A stretch of 64,000 bases of DNA from Ideonella oryzae. Lineage in GTDB: Bacteria; Pseudomonadota; Gammaproteobacteria; Burkholderiales; Burkholderiaceae_C. The stretch's first letter is position 1, and each line of letters opens with the position of its first letter. The stretch spans positions 186,001-250,000 of the forward strand of contig NZ_JAMXMC010000007.1 in assembly GCF_024055665.1 (NCBI RefSeq), given 5' to 3'. Below the pieces are notes generated by a model. That model had not been told where the DNA came from, ran no database searches, and was given only the letters and a program-made list of their open reading frames with translations. Below are positions 24,283 to 32,519 of this stretch, one piece after another. The position numbers and the translations under genes are program-made.

Positions 24283-25703
24283 GCATGAACCTCGTGACGC
24301 TGCTGTACCTGATCGCCAGCGTCTGCTTCATCCAGGCCTTGAAGGGCCTGTCCCACCCCACCACCTCGATCCGCGGCAATGTGTTCGGCATGACCGGCAT
24401 GACGATCGCGGTGCTGACCACCGCCGCGCTGATCGCCAAGCTGGCCGGCTCGCCCCTGAGCCTGTCCTGGGTGCTGCTGGGCCTGCTGGTGGGCGGCAGC
24501 GCCGGCGCCATCATGGCCCAGCGGGTGGAGATGACCAAGATGCCCGAGCTGGTGGCCTTCATGCACAGCATGATCGGCCTGGCCGCGGTCTTCATCGCGG
24601 TGGCCGCCGTGGCCGAGCCCGGTGCCCTGCTGCACGGCCTGGCCAAGGGCGATCCCATCCCCACCGGCAACCGGCTGGAGCTGTTCCTGGGCGCGGCCAT
24701 CGGCGCCATCACCTTCAGCGGCTCGGTCATCGCCTTCGGCAAGCTCTCGGGCAAGTCCAAGTTCCGCCTGTTCCAGGGCGCGCCGGTGCAGTTCAGCGGC
24801 CAGCACCTCTTGAACCTGGTGCTGGGCCTGGCCACCGTGGGCCTGGGCCTGGCCTTCATGGCCACCGAGAGCTGGAGCGCCTTCTTCGCCATGCTGGCCC
24901 TGGCCTTCGTGCTGGGCGTGCTGATCATCATCCCGATCGGCGGCGCCGACATGCCGGTGGTGGTCTCCATGCTCAACAGCTACTCGGGCTGGGCGGCCGC
25001 GGGCATCGGCTTCTCGCTGAACAACGCGATGCTGATCATCGCCGGCTCGCTGGTGGGCAGCTCGGGCGCCATCCTCAGCTACATCATGTGCAAGGCGATG
25101 AACCGCTCGTTCATCAACGTGATCCTGGGCGGCTTCGGCGGTGACACCGCCACGGCGGCCGCGGGCGACCAGGTGCAGCGCTCGGTCAAGAGCGGCAGCG
25201 CCGACGACGCGGCCTTCATCCTGGGCAATGCCGAGACGGTGGTCATCGTGCCGGGCTACGGCCTGGCGGTGGCCCGCGCCCAGCACGCGGTCAAGGAGCT
25301 GGCCGAGAAGCTCACCGAGAAGGGCATCACGGTCAAGTACGCCATCCACCCGGTGGCCGGCCGCATGCCCGGCCACATGAACGTGCTGCTGGCCGAGGCC
25401 GAGGTGCCCTACGACCAGGTCTTCGAGATGGAGGACATCAACGGCGAGTTCGGCCAGACCGACGTGGCCATCATCCTGGGCGCCAACGACGTGGTGAACC
25501 CGGCCGCGCTGCAGAAGGGCTCGCCCATCTACGGCATGCCCATCCTGGAGGCCTACAAGGCCAAGACCGTCATCGTGAACAAGCGCTCGATGGCCGCGGG
25601 CTATGCCGGCCTGGACAACGAGCTGTTCTACATGGACAAGACGATGATGGTCTTCGGCGACGCCAAGAAGGTGGTCGAGGAGATGGTCAAGGCCGTCGAG
25701 TGA
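24279..25703 (+). CDS. pntB: NAD(P) transhydrogenase subunit beta
   Basis: A 474-residue protein. About eight N-terminal helices (dII, residues 1-270) are followed by the NADP(H)-binding dIII domain (about 290-474) with 'VVIVPGYGLAVARAQHAV', 'YAIHPVAGRMPGHMNVLL', 'VAIILGANDVVNPAA' and 'VIVNKRSMAAGYAGLDNELF', all conserved in PntB. It completes the complex with PntAA and PntAB. A 27-nt gap separates its stop from that of the convergent WcbI-like gene. Confidence 0.95.
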   Translation: MSMNLVTLLYLIASVCFIQALKGLSHPTTSIRGNVFGMTGMTIAVLTTAALIAKLAGSPLSLSWVLLGLLVGGSAGAIMAQRVEMTKMPELVAFMHSMIGLAAVFIAVAAVAEPGALLHGLAKGDPIPTGNRLELFLGAAIGAITFSGSVIAFGKLSGKSKFRLFQGAPVQFSGQHLLNLVLGLATVGLGLAFMATESWSAFFAMLALAFVLGVLIIIPIGGADMPVVVSMLNSYSGWAAAGIGFSLNNAMLIIAGSLVGSSGAILSYIMCKAMNRSFINVILGGFGGDTATAAAGDQVQRSVKSGSADDAAFILGNAETVVIVPGYGLAVARAQHAVKELAEKLTEKGITVKYAIHPVAGRMPGHMNVLLAEAEVPYDQVFEMEDINGEFGQTDVAIILGANDVVNPAALQKGSPIYGMPILEAYKAKTVIVNKRSMAAGYAGLDNELFYMDKTMMVFGDAKKVVEEMVKAVE

Positions 25704-25730
25704 AGGGGGCAGGCCTCCCTGCCCCTTGCT

Positions 25731-26660
25731 TCAGCCGACGTGCAGCAAGGGGGCTACTCCGGCCGCCCGTAGCCGATGCGGAACGGAATCGCCGACTGCT
25801 CGCAAAAGCGACTCCCTGGGTTGGTGAGAATAGAACTGATGAAGCTTCTTGATGACCTCTCCGAACGGAACCGGCTTGTTCTCAAAATTAGCCATTTCGG
25901 GATCGTCTGTGAAGTCAGCCTTCAGAGAACTCTTCACCCAACCTTTGACAGGAAGGGAGAATTGATCGTTGCCGCGCGCATCGATCACCCTCTCCAAAAC
26001 AAAATCACCCATTTCCAATTGCCCACAAAGGCGAATCGCCATCTCCCGATAGACCTCAGCAGTCGGGTGCGACTTGATATAGTGCAATCTCTTCTTGAGC
26101 GCCCAATCAGCGTAGAAATCAGAAATCCGAATGTCTGTTCTAAATTTCTGCTCTCTATCGTGAAACTGCTGAACGTTGACGGCTAGCGCCAGCCCGAGGG
26201 CTTCTGCGGTTGACAGAGGCACTTCGTGGAAGACACGCTGCGTCTCTTTCACATCCATGCCTGAGAGATAGCAAGCAAGGATGACGGCGTCCTCCGTCGC
26301 ACCGAATGGATAGTCCTTCCCCCACTCCGAAGACCTCGGAGCATGGGCAAAAAATAACGCATCAAAGTGCAGCGCCGGAAAAACGACCAAGCGCTTGCCT
26401 CTCTTCGTCGCGTGGTCTCTCAGAGACTCAATCTTCACCTCTTCTAGAGATGAATTCTGAATGGGTTGCGTGCAAATTACATCGGCCTGTTCTATTCTCT
26501 CAATGATCTTGCCAGCATCCGCAGCCTGGATCTTGTGAACTTCGACAGATCCGAGCCAATCCCACTTCGACTCGAAAGAGGGCGCCCCTGGCCTGATGAA
26601 CCGACCAAAAAGTGCGGGCCCTTGGCAATTCGAGATAATCAACAGCTTCTGTTTTTTCAT
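25731..26660 (-). CDS. WcbI-like polysaccharide biosynthesis protein (putative acyltransferase)
   Basis: A 309-residue protein beginning 'MKKQKLLIISNCQGPALFGR', with the 'NCQG' turn and a later 'VVFPALHFDALFF', which fit the WcbI family from capsule loci. That family is thought to be a CoA-dependent acetyltransferase with a GDSL-like fold. No other capsule or glycan gene is nearby. Its base composition is clearly lower in GC than both neighbours (about half GC by eye against around 70%), with many A- and T-ending codons, which indicates recent acquisition. It sits alone between the pnt operon and mtnN. Start ATG follows a long G run that can serve as Shine-Dalgarno. Its function here is unknown. 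Confidence 0.6.
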   Translation of the reverse strand: MKKQKLLIISNCQGPALFGRFIRPGAPSFESKWDWLGSVEVHKIQAADAGKIIERIEQADVICTQPIQNSSLEEVKIESLRDHATKRGKRLVVFPALHFDALFFAHAPRSSEWGKDYPFGATEDAVILACYLSGMDVKETQRVFHEVPLSTAEALGLALAVNVQQFHDREQKFRTDIRISDFYADWALKKRLHYIKSHPTAEVYREMAIRLCGQLEMGDFVLERVIDARGNDQFSLPVKGWVKSSLKADFTDDPEMANFENKPVPFGEVIKKLHQFYSHQPRESLLRAVGDSVPHRLRAAGVAPLLHVG

Positions 26661-26703
26661 TCCCCCCCCTATACACGTAACCGTCTGATAGCATCATATT
26701 ACA

Positions 26704-27441
26704 ATGGTCCTCGCCATCGTCAGCGCCCTGCCCGACGAGCTGGCCGCGCTGCAGGCGCGGCTGGACGTCGACCACACCCAGACCCTGGCCGGCCGCACCC
26801 TGCACCGCGGCCGCCTGGCCGGCCACGACGCCATCCTGGTGCTGTGCGGCGTGGGCAAGGTGGCCGCGGCCACCACGACCGCGCTGCTGCTGGACCGCTT
26901 CGACGTGGGTGAGCTGCTGTTCACCGGCGTGGCCGGCGGCATCGGCCCGGGCGTGACGGTGGGCGACGTGGTGGTGGCCGACACCCTGCTGCAGCACGAC
27001 ATGGACGCCTCGCCGCTGTTCCCGCGCTGGGAGGTGCCGCTGACCGGCATCAGCCGCTTCGCCGCCGATGGCACGCTCTCGGGCCGGCTGGCCCGCGCGG
27101 CCGCGCAGGTGCTGCGCGAGGCCCCGCCGCCCGCGCTGCGCGAGTTCGGCGTGCAGGCGCCTCGGGTCCGCACCGGCCTGGTGATCAGCGGCGACCGCTT
27201 TGTCTCCTCGCGCGCCGAGGTGGACACGCTGCGGGCCGACCTGCCCGACGCCCTGGCCGTGGAGATGGAAGGCGCGGCGGTGGCCCAGGTCTGCCACGAC
27301 TTCGGCCGGCCCTTCGCGGTGCTGCGCAGCATCTCCGACCGCGCCGACGACGCGGCGCACGTCGACTTCCCGCGCTTCCTGCGCCAGGTGGCGGCCCCGT
27401 ATTCGCGCGACATCGTGCTGGCCGCCCTGCAGACCGGCTGA
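26704..27441 (+). CDS. mtnN: 5'-methylthioadenosine/S-adenosylhomocysteine nucleosidase
   Basis: A 245-residue nucleosidase of the PNP/UDP phosphorylase fold. Family marks are 'MVLAIVSALPDELAALQARL' at the start, 'GVGKVAAATTTALLL', 'GVAGGIGPGVTVGDVVV', 'SGDRFVSS' and the catalytic-site 'AVEMEGAAVAQVCHDF'. It cleaves MTA and SAH to adenine plus a thio-sugar, part of methionine salvage and autoinducer-2 precursor formation. No Shine-Dalgarno is evident before the ATG; the upstream 40 nt are AT-rich (TATACA, CATATTACA), so the promoter may lie very close to the start or the message may be nearly leaderless. Confidence 0.9.
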   Translation: MVLAIVSALPDELAALQARLDVDHTQTLAGRTLHRGRLAGHDAILVLCGVGKVAAATTTALLLDRFDVGELLFTGVAGGIGPGVTVGDVVVADTLLQHDMDASPLFPRWEVPLTGISRFAADGTLSGRLARAAAQVLREAPPPALREFGVQAPRVRTGLVISGDRFVSSRAEVDTLRADLPDALAVEMEGAAVAQVCHDFGRPFAVLRSISDRADDAAHVDFPRFLRQVAAPYSRDIVLAALQTG

Positions 27442-27492
27442 GCGCCGCGGACCGGAGACACCCCCCCGGGATTACCCGGATCGGACTTATTT

Positions 27493-27508
27493 TCGAACGA
27501 TCGTTCGA
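27493..27508. promoter_or_regulatory. 16-bp palindromic operator upstream of fadD
   Basis: TCGAACGATCGTTCGA is a perfect 16-bp palindrome 35 nt before the fadD start. The AACG-x-CGTT form is typical of TetR-family repressors, several of which control fatty-acid degradation genes. The regulator is not in the window. Confidence 0.55.
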
Positions 27509-27543
27509 TTACGATCTGGGCCGCATCTATGGAGTCCCCGGGA

Positions 27544-29235
27544 ATGGAACGAATCTGGTTGAAGCACTATCCGGAAGGCGTGCCCGCCGACATCGACGTG
27601 TCGGTCTATCCCTCGCTGGTCGCCCTGCTGGAGGAGAGCTTCCGCAAGCACGCCGCACTGCCGGCCTACCGCTTCATGGGCAAGAGCTTCAGCTATGCCC
27701 AGGTGGACGAGCTCTCACGCGCCTTCGCGGCCTATCTGCAGGCCAGCGGCCTGCAACCCGGTGACCGCGTGGCGGTGATGATGCCCAACGTGCCCCAGTA
27801 CCCGGTGGTGGTGGCGGGCATCCTGCGCGCCGGCATGGTGGTGGTCAACGTCAACCCGCTCTACACCCCGCGCGAGCTGGAGCACCAGCTCAAGGACGCC
27901 GGCACCCGGTCCATCGTCATCATGGAGAACTTCGCCGCCACGCTGCAGGCGGCGCAGGCCCACGCCAAGGTGGTCGACCATGTGGTGCTGACCGCCATGG
28001 GCGACATGCTGGGCTGGATCAAGGGCGCGGTGGTCAACCACGTGGTGCGCCGGGTCAAGAAGATGGTGCCCGAGTTCCAGCTGGCCGACGCGGTGCGCTT
28101 CAACGACGCCGTCGCCCAGGGCCGTGGCGCCGTGTTCAAGCCGGTGAGCGTGCGCCCGGACGACATCGCGGTGCTGCAGTACACCGGCGGCACCACCGGC
28201 ATCAGCAAGGGCGCGGTGCTGCTGCACCGCAACCTGGTGGCCAATGTGCTGCAGTCCGAGGCCTGGTACCGCCCGGCCATCGACCGCGTGGCCAACGAGG
28301 GCCAGGTGGTCACCATCTGCGCGCTGCCGCTCTATCACATCTTCGGCTTCAACACGAACATGATGCTGGGCCTGCGCATGGGCGGCTGCGGCATCCTGAT
28401 CCCCAACCCGCGCGACCTGGCGGGCACGCTCAAGACGCTGTCCACCGAGCGCTTCCACAGCTTCCCGGCGGTCAACACGCTGTTCCACGCCCTGGCCCAC
28501 CACCCCGACTTCGACAAGGTGGACTGGAGCCACCTGAAGATGTCGGTGGGCGGCGGCATGGCGGTGCAGCAGGCCACGGCCAAGCTGTGGCTGGAGAAGA
28601 CCGGCTGCCCGATCTGCGAGGGCTATGGCCTGTCGGAGACCTCGCCGGTGGTGTCCTGCAACCCCACCACCTCGAGTGCCTACAGCGGCACCATCGGCCT
28701 GCCGGTGCCCAACACCGAACTGCGCCTGATCGACGACGAGGGCCACGAAGTGCCCGCGGGCCAGGCCGGCGAGATCGCGGTGCGCGGCCCGCAGGTGATG
28801 GCCGGCTACTGGCAGCGCCCGGACGAGACCGCCCGGGTGATGACCGCCGACGGCTTCTTCCGCACCGGCGACGTGGGCATGGTGGACGAACGCGGCTACT
28901 TCCGCATCGTCGACCGCAAGAAGGACATGATCCTGGTGTCCGGCTTCAATGTTTACCCTAACGAAGTCGAGGACGTGATCACCCAAATGCCGGGCATCAT
29001 GGAGTGCGCCGCCGTCGGGGTGCCCGACGAGAAGGCCGGCGAGGTGGTGAAGGTCGTGATCGTGAAAAAGGACCCCGCAGTGACAGAAGCCGACGTGCGG
29101 CACTGGTGCGAAGCCAACCTGACCGGGTATAAGCGACCCAAGTTGGTGGAGTTCCGCAACGACCTGCCCAAGACGCCGGTGGGCAAGGTGCTGCGGCGCG
29201 AACTGCGCGACCGGCCGGCCACGCCGGCGCGCTGA
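27544..29235 (+). CDS. fadD: Long-chain fatty acid-CoA ligase
   Basis: A 563-residue AMP-forming acyl-CoA synthetase. The N-terminus 'MERIWLKHYPEGVPADI' aligns with E. coli FadD, so I chose this ATG rather than one five codons upstream; GGAG lies nine bases before it. The AMP-binding P-loop is 'YTGGTTGISKGA' (about residues 212-223), the A5 motif 'GYGLSETSP', then 'YFRIVDRKKDMILVSGFNVY' and the C-terminal catalytic lysine in 'PKTPVGKVLRREL'. It activates exogenous long-chain fatty acids with CoA for beta-oxidation. The 16-bp palindrome upstream probably mediates repression. Confidence 0.93.
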   Translation: MERIWLKHYPEGVPADIDVSVYPSLVALLEESFRKHAALPAYRFMGKSFSYAQVDELSRAFAAYLQASGLQPGDRVAVMMPNVPQYPVVVAGILRAGMVVVNVNPLYTPRELEHQLKDAGTRSIVIMENFAATLQAAQAHAKVVDHVVLTAMGDMLGWIKGAVVNHVVRRVKKMVPEFQLADAVRFNDAVAQGRGAVFKPVSVRPDDIAVLQYTGGTTGISKGAVLLHRNLVANVLQSEAWYRPAIDRVANEGQVVTICALPLYHIFGFNTNMMLGLRMGGCGILIPNPRDLAGTLKTLSTERFHSFPAVNTLFHALAHHPDFDKVDWSHLKMSVGGGMAVQQATAKLWLEKTGCPICEGYGLSETSPVVSCNPTTSSAYSGTIGLPVPNTELRLIDDEGHEVPAGQAGEIAVRGPQVMAGYWQRPDETARVMTADGFFRTGDVGMVDERGYFRIVDRKKDMILVSGFNVYPNEVEDVITQMPGIMECAAVGVPDEKAGEVVKVVIVKKDPAVTEADVRHWCEANLTGYKRPKLVEFRNDLPKTPVGKVLRRELRDRPATPAR

Positions 29236-29289
29236 CCCCGAGCCCCCTCCGCGCGCACGCCGCGCGCCCTTGCCCGGCCGTCAGACAGC

Positions 29290-29847
29290 ATGAGCAGTAA
29301 ACGCTACGTCAAGACCGCCGCGGGCCACGCGGAGATCCAATCCCGGTCCCAGGCCCTGCCCCGCCCGGTGCGCAACCTGCTGCTGGTCATCAACGACAGC
29401 CAGCCGGGTGCCTTCTGGCTGCAGCAGATCCGGGGGCTGGTGGATGCCGACCTGGCCTCGCTGCTGGAGGCCGGCCTGATTGCCGAGGCGCAGGGCGCGG
29501 GCGCTGCCGCCCGCCCTGTGCGCAAGCCCGACGGATCATCGGCAGACAGCGCGGACACGGTGCCCAGCGAGTTCCGGCCCGAAGGCGACGAAACCGCCCA
29601 GCTGCAGCAGGATGTGCTGCAAGCCATTGGCGACGCGAGCTACAGCGCCCTCTACGACACCCTGACCGCCCAGGCCAAGGGCCAGCTGGGCCTGGTGAAG
29701 GGCTACCGTTTCGCGCTGGAGGTGGAGCGCGCTGCCGGCCCCACCGAACTGCAGACCCTGGCCCGGCGCTTCGCCCAGGGACTGCGGGACGACCACGGCA
29801 TGGCCGCGGTGCGGCAGTTCCTGGACGCGCTGCGCGCCGCGGGCTGA
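29290..29847 (+). CDS. Hypothetical protein
   Basis: A 185-residue, probably cytoplasmic protein that I do not recognise. The N-terminal 60 residues ('LPRPVRNLLLVINDSQPGAF', 'IRGLVDADLASLLEAGLI') look like a small helical domain that could be HTH-like. A Pro/Ala/Ser-rich linker (about 68-95) follows, then a helical C-terminal domain (about 100-185). It begins 54 nt after fadD and is followed by rsmE after 39 nt, on the same strand. Coding is supported by codon-position GC bias and by lack of a better frame. Confidence 0.6.
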   Translation: MSSKRYVKTAAGHAEIQSRSQALPRPVRNLLLVINDSQPGAFWLQQIRGLVDADLASLLEAGLIAEAQGAGAAARPVRKPDGSSADSADTVPSEFRPEGDETAQLQQDVLQAIGDASYSALYDTLTAQAKGQLGLVKGYRFALEVERAAGPTELQTLARRFAQGLRDDHGMAAVRQFLDALRAAG

Positions 29848-29886
29848 AGCTCGGCGTCCCGGCCCGAGGCTGGCACACTCACGCCC

Positions 29887-30609
29887 ATGCCCGTCCGAGT
29901 CCACCTGGAAGCGCCCCTGCACGAAGGCGCCGAGCTGACCCTGCCCCCCGAGCCCTCCCGCCACATCCAGGTGCTGCGCCTGCAGCCCGGCGACGGCCTG
30001 ACCGTCTTCAACGGCCAGGGCGGCGAGTGGGAGGCCACCGTGACCCGCATGGGCCGTCAGGACGTGGACCTGCGCATCTGCGCCCATGTGCCAACCGCGC
30101 GTGAACTGGCCTGCCCGGTGACCATCGCCCTGGGCATGCCCGCCAACGAGCGCATGGATGCCCTGGTGGAGAAGGCCACCGAACTGGGCGCCGCCGCCAT
30201 CCAGCCGCTGATGTGCGCCCGCTCGGTGCTCAAGCTCGCTGGCGACCGGGCCGAGAAGCGAAGGGCCCATTGGCAGGCCGTGGCCGTGGCGGCGGCCGAG
30301 CAAAGCGGCCGCACCCGGGTGCCCACCGTGGGCCCCATCCTGAGCTTCGAGCGCTGGCTGGGCGAGGCGGGCTCCGCCACCGGCCTGCGGCATGTGCTGA
30401 GCTTCGGCCCCGACGCGGCCGAACCGGCCACGCTGCTGCAGGCCCGGGGGCCGGTGCTGCTGCTGTCCGGCCCCGAAGGTGGCCTGGACCCGCGCGAGGA
30501 AGCCCTGGCCCGGCAGGCCGGCTTCAGCCCGCTGAGCCTGGGCCCGCGCGTGCTGCGGGCCGACACCGCGCCGCTGGCCGCCCTGAGCCTGCTGGCCCTG
30601 GCCGGCTGA
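29887..30609 (+). CDS. rsmE: 16S rRNA (uracil(1498)-N(3))-methyltransferase
   Basis: A 240-residue SPOUT-class methyltransferase. The N-terminal PUA-like part has 'HIQVLRLQPGDGLTVFNGQG'. The C-terminal trefoil-knot part has 'PANERMDALVEKATELGAAA', 'LLLSGPEGGLDPREEAL' and 'LGPRVLRADTAPLAAL'. It methylates U1498 of 16S rRNA in the assembled 30S subunit. The length is normal. The ATG follows closely after the upstream hypothetical gene. Confidence 0.94.
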   Translation: MPVRVHLEAPLHEGAELTLPPEPSRHIQVLRLQPGDGLTVFNGQGGEWEATVTRMGRQDVDLRICAHVPTARELACPVTIALGMPANERMDALVEKATELGAAAIQPLMCARSVLKLAGDRAEKRRAHWQAVAVAAAEQSGRTRVPTVGPILSFERWLGEAGSATGLRHVLSFGPDAAEPATLLQARGPVLLLSGPEGGLDPREEALARQAGFSPLSLGPRVLRADTAPLAALSLLALAG

Positions 30610-30739
30610 GCGCCGTGGCGCGGGCTCCACGCCCGCCCCACCTTTTGCACAGCGCCCCGGCGGGCCATCACGGCGGACGTGACAAGGTCATCCGGGGCGG
30701 TCATGCTGCAGGCTTTCATCCCACCTGAAGGAGAACGCC

Positions 30740-31168
30740 ATGGGACTGCTGGATGCGGTGAGCGGCCTGCTGAACGAATCGGCGGGCGGCGGCAACACCC
30801 CGGACCTGATGTCCATCGCCACCCAGCTGCTGGACAGCCAGGCCCCCGGCGGTGGTCTGGCCGGCCTGGTGCAGCACTTTGAGCAGGGCGGCCTGGGCGA
30901 TGTGGTGGGTTCCTGGATCTCCAACGGCCAGAACCTGCCGATCAGCGCCGATCAGCTGCAGTCCGCGCTGGGCAGCCACCCGGCGCTGGCTGGCCTGCTG
31001 CAGCAGGCCCAAGGACCCCAGGGCCAGGCCCTGCTGGGCCAGCTGGCGCAGATGCTGCCGGAGCTGGTGAACAAGATGACGCCGCAAGGCCAGCTGCCCG
31101 CCACGGCCGCGGAATCGCCCGACCTGGGCAGCCTGCTGGGCGGCTTGAGCGGGCTGCTCAAGGGCTGA
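30740..31168 (+). CDS. YidB-like (DUF937) protein
   Basis: A 142-residue protein rich in Gly, Leu and Gln. 'GGLAGLVQHFEQGGLGDVVGSWI' and 'NLPISADQLQSALG' match the YidB/DUF937 family of small helical proteins of unknown function (cited here in shorter pieces: GLVQHFEQGGLGDVV). The start has AAGGAGAACGCC before ATG. It is convergent with rlmL, 10 nt from its stop. Confidence 0.8.
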   Translation: MGLLDAVSGLLNESAGGGNTPDLMSIATQLLDSQAPGGGLAGLVQHFEQGGLGDVVGSWISNGQNLPISADQLQSALGSHPALAGLLQQAQGPQGQALLGQLAQMLPELVNKMTPQGQLPATAAESPDLGSLLGGLSGLLKG

Positions 31169-31178
31169 CCCCCGGGGC

Positions 31179-32519
31179 TCAGGGCGCGGCGGCGTCTCCG
31201 GCCTTGCGGGCCGAGCCGGCCACCATGTCGAAGCGGAACAGCCGGCACTCGATCGGCCCGTTCCACATCGGCACGCGCCGGCTTTCCTTCAGCCGCATCA
31301 GGCTGGGCAGCTTGGCCTCGGGCGTGAGCACCCAGGCCGTCCAGCCGGCGTAGCCCTTCTTCCAGTGCGCGGCCAGGCGGGCGTAGAACTCGCCCGCGTC
31401 GGCCGCGCCTTCAAACTTCTCGCCCTGCGCGCCGGCCCGGCCGTGGCCCAGGTTGCCCTGGCCCTGGCCGGAGCCCTTGGGCGCGATGCGCTCGCCATAG
31501 GGCGGGTTCATCAGCAGCACGCCGTGGTCGGCCGGCGCGGGGCGCTGCAGCGCGTCGGCGGTCTTGAACTCGATGGCGTGCCTGACGCCGGCGCGCTCGG
31601 CATTGCGCGTGGCGAAGTCGGTCATGCGGAAGGACACGTCGCCCGCCCACACCGGCACCGCCGGCGCATGCACGGCGGCCTGGGCCGCGGCCTTCATCTC
31701 GCGCCAGGCGCCCAGCTGGTCCCGGAAGGGCAGCAGGCGCTCGAAGGCAAAGCGGCGCTGCAGGCCGGGCGCGATGCCGCAGGCGATCTGCGCGGCCTCA
31801 ATGGCGATGGTGCCGGCGCCGCAGCAGGGGTCCAGCAGGCCGCCGTCCTCGGGCCGGCCGTGCCAGCCGATGGCCGCCAGCATGGACGCAGCCAGGGTCT
31901 CCTTCAGGGGCGCCTCGCCCTTGGCCTCGCGCCAGCCGCGCTTGAACAGGGCCTCGCCCGACAGGTCCACGCTCAAGCTGGCGTGGTCGGGCCCCAGGTG
32001 CAGCACCAGCGACAGGTCGGGGTGGTGGGTGTCCACGCTGGGCCGCTCGCCGCAGGCCTCGCGCATCTGGTCGCAGACGGCGTCCTTGATGCGCAAGGCC
32101 GCGAAGTTCAGGCTCTGCAGCGGCGAGCGCCAGGCACTGGCGTCCACCCGCAAGGTCTGCTGGGCCGTGATCCAGTCGTTCCAGCGCACCCGCCGCGCCA
32201 GGTCGTAGAGGTCGTGCTCACTGGCGTAGCCGCCCTCGGCCACCTGCCACAGCACGCGCTGGGCCAGCCGGCTGCCCAGGTTCAGGCGCATGGCCTCGGG
32301 CAGGCCACCCTCGACATAGACGCCGCCGCGGCCGGCCTCGACCCGGGTCTGCGGGCCCAGCAGGGCCTGGCATTCCTCGGCCAGCCAGGGCTCGGTGCCG
32401 GCAGCGCAGGGCATGAACAGGGTGCCCTGGCGGACGCTGGCGCCAGGACGAGGACCATCGGCCCGCACCACACGGCGCGGACCGGCTGCGCCGGGCGCCG
32501 GGGTGGGGGTCGAACTCAT
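31179..32519 (-). CDS. rlmL: THUMP-domain 23S rRNA guanine-N2 methyltransferase (RlmL-like)
   Basis: A 446-residue class I methyltransferase. The N-terminal THUMP RNA-binding region covers about 30-150, and the UPF0020 catalytic domain begins near 170. The SAM site is 'GGLLDPCCGAGTIAIEAAQI' and the catalytic motif 'LLMNPPYGERI'. E. coli RlmL (N-terminal half of the fused RlmKL) makes m2G2445 of 23S rRNA; here only the L-type half is present. The start codon overlaps the rpoN stop (ATGA), so it is translationally coupled to rpoN, a place where many proteobacteria have the hpf gene. The exact rRNA position is inferred from homology. Confidence 0.85.
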   Translation of the reverse strand: MSSTPTPAPGAAGPRRVVRADGPRPGASVRQGTLFMPCAAGTEPWLAEECQALLGPQTRVEAGRGGVYVEGGLPEAMRLNLGSRLAQRVLWQVAEGGYASEHDLYDLARRVRWNDWITAQQTLRVDASAWRSPLQSLNFAALRIKDAVCDQMREACGERPSVDTHHPDLSLVLHLGPDHASLSVDLSGEALFKRGWREAKGEAPLKETLAASMLAAIGWHGRPEDGGLLDPCCGAGTIAIEAAQIACGIAPGLQRRFAFERLLPFRDQLGAWREMKAAAQAAVHAPAVPVWAGDVSFRMTDFATRNAERAGVRHAIEFKTADALQRPAPADHGVLLMNPPYGERIAPKGSGQGQGNLGHGRAGAQGEKFEGAADAGEFYARLAAHWKKGYAGWTAWVLTPEAKLPSLMRLKESRRVPMWNGPIECRLFRFDMVAGSARKAGDAAAP

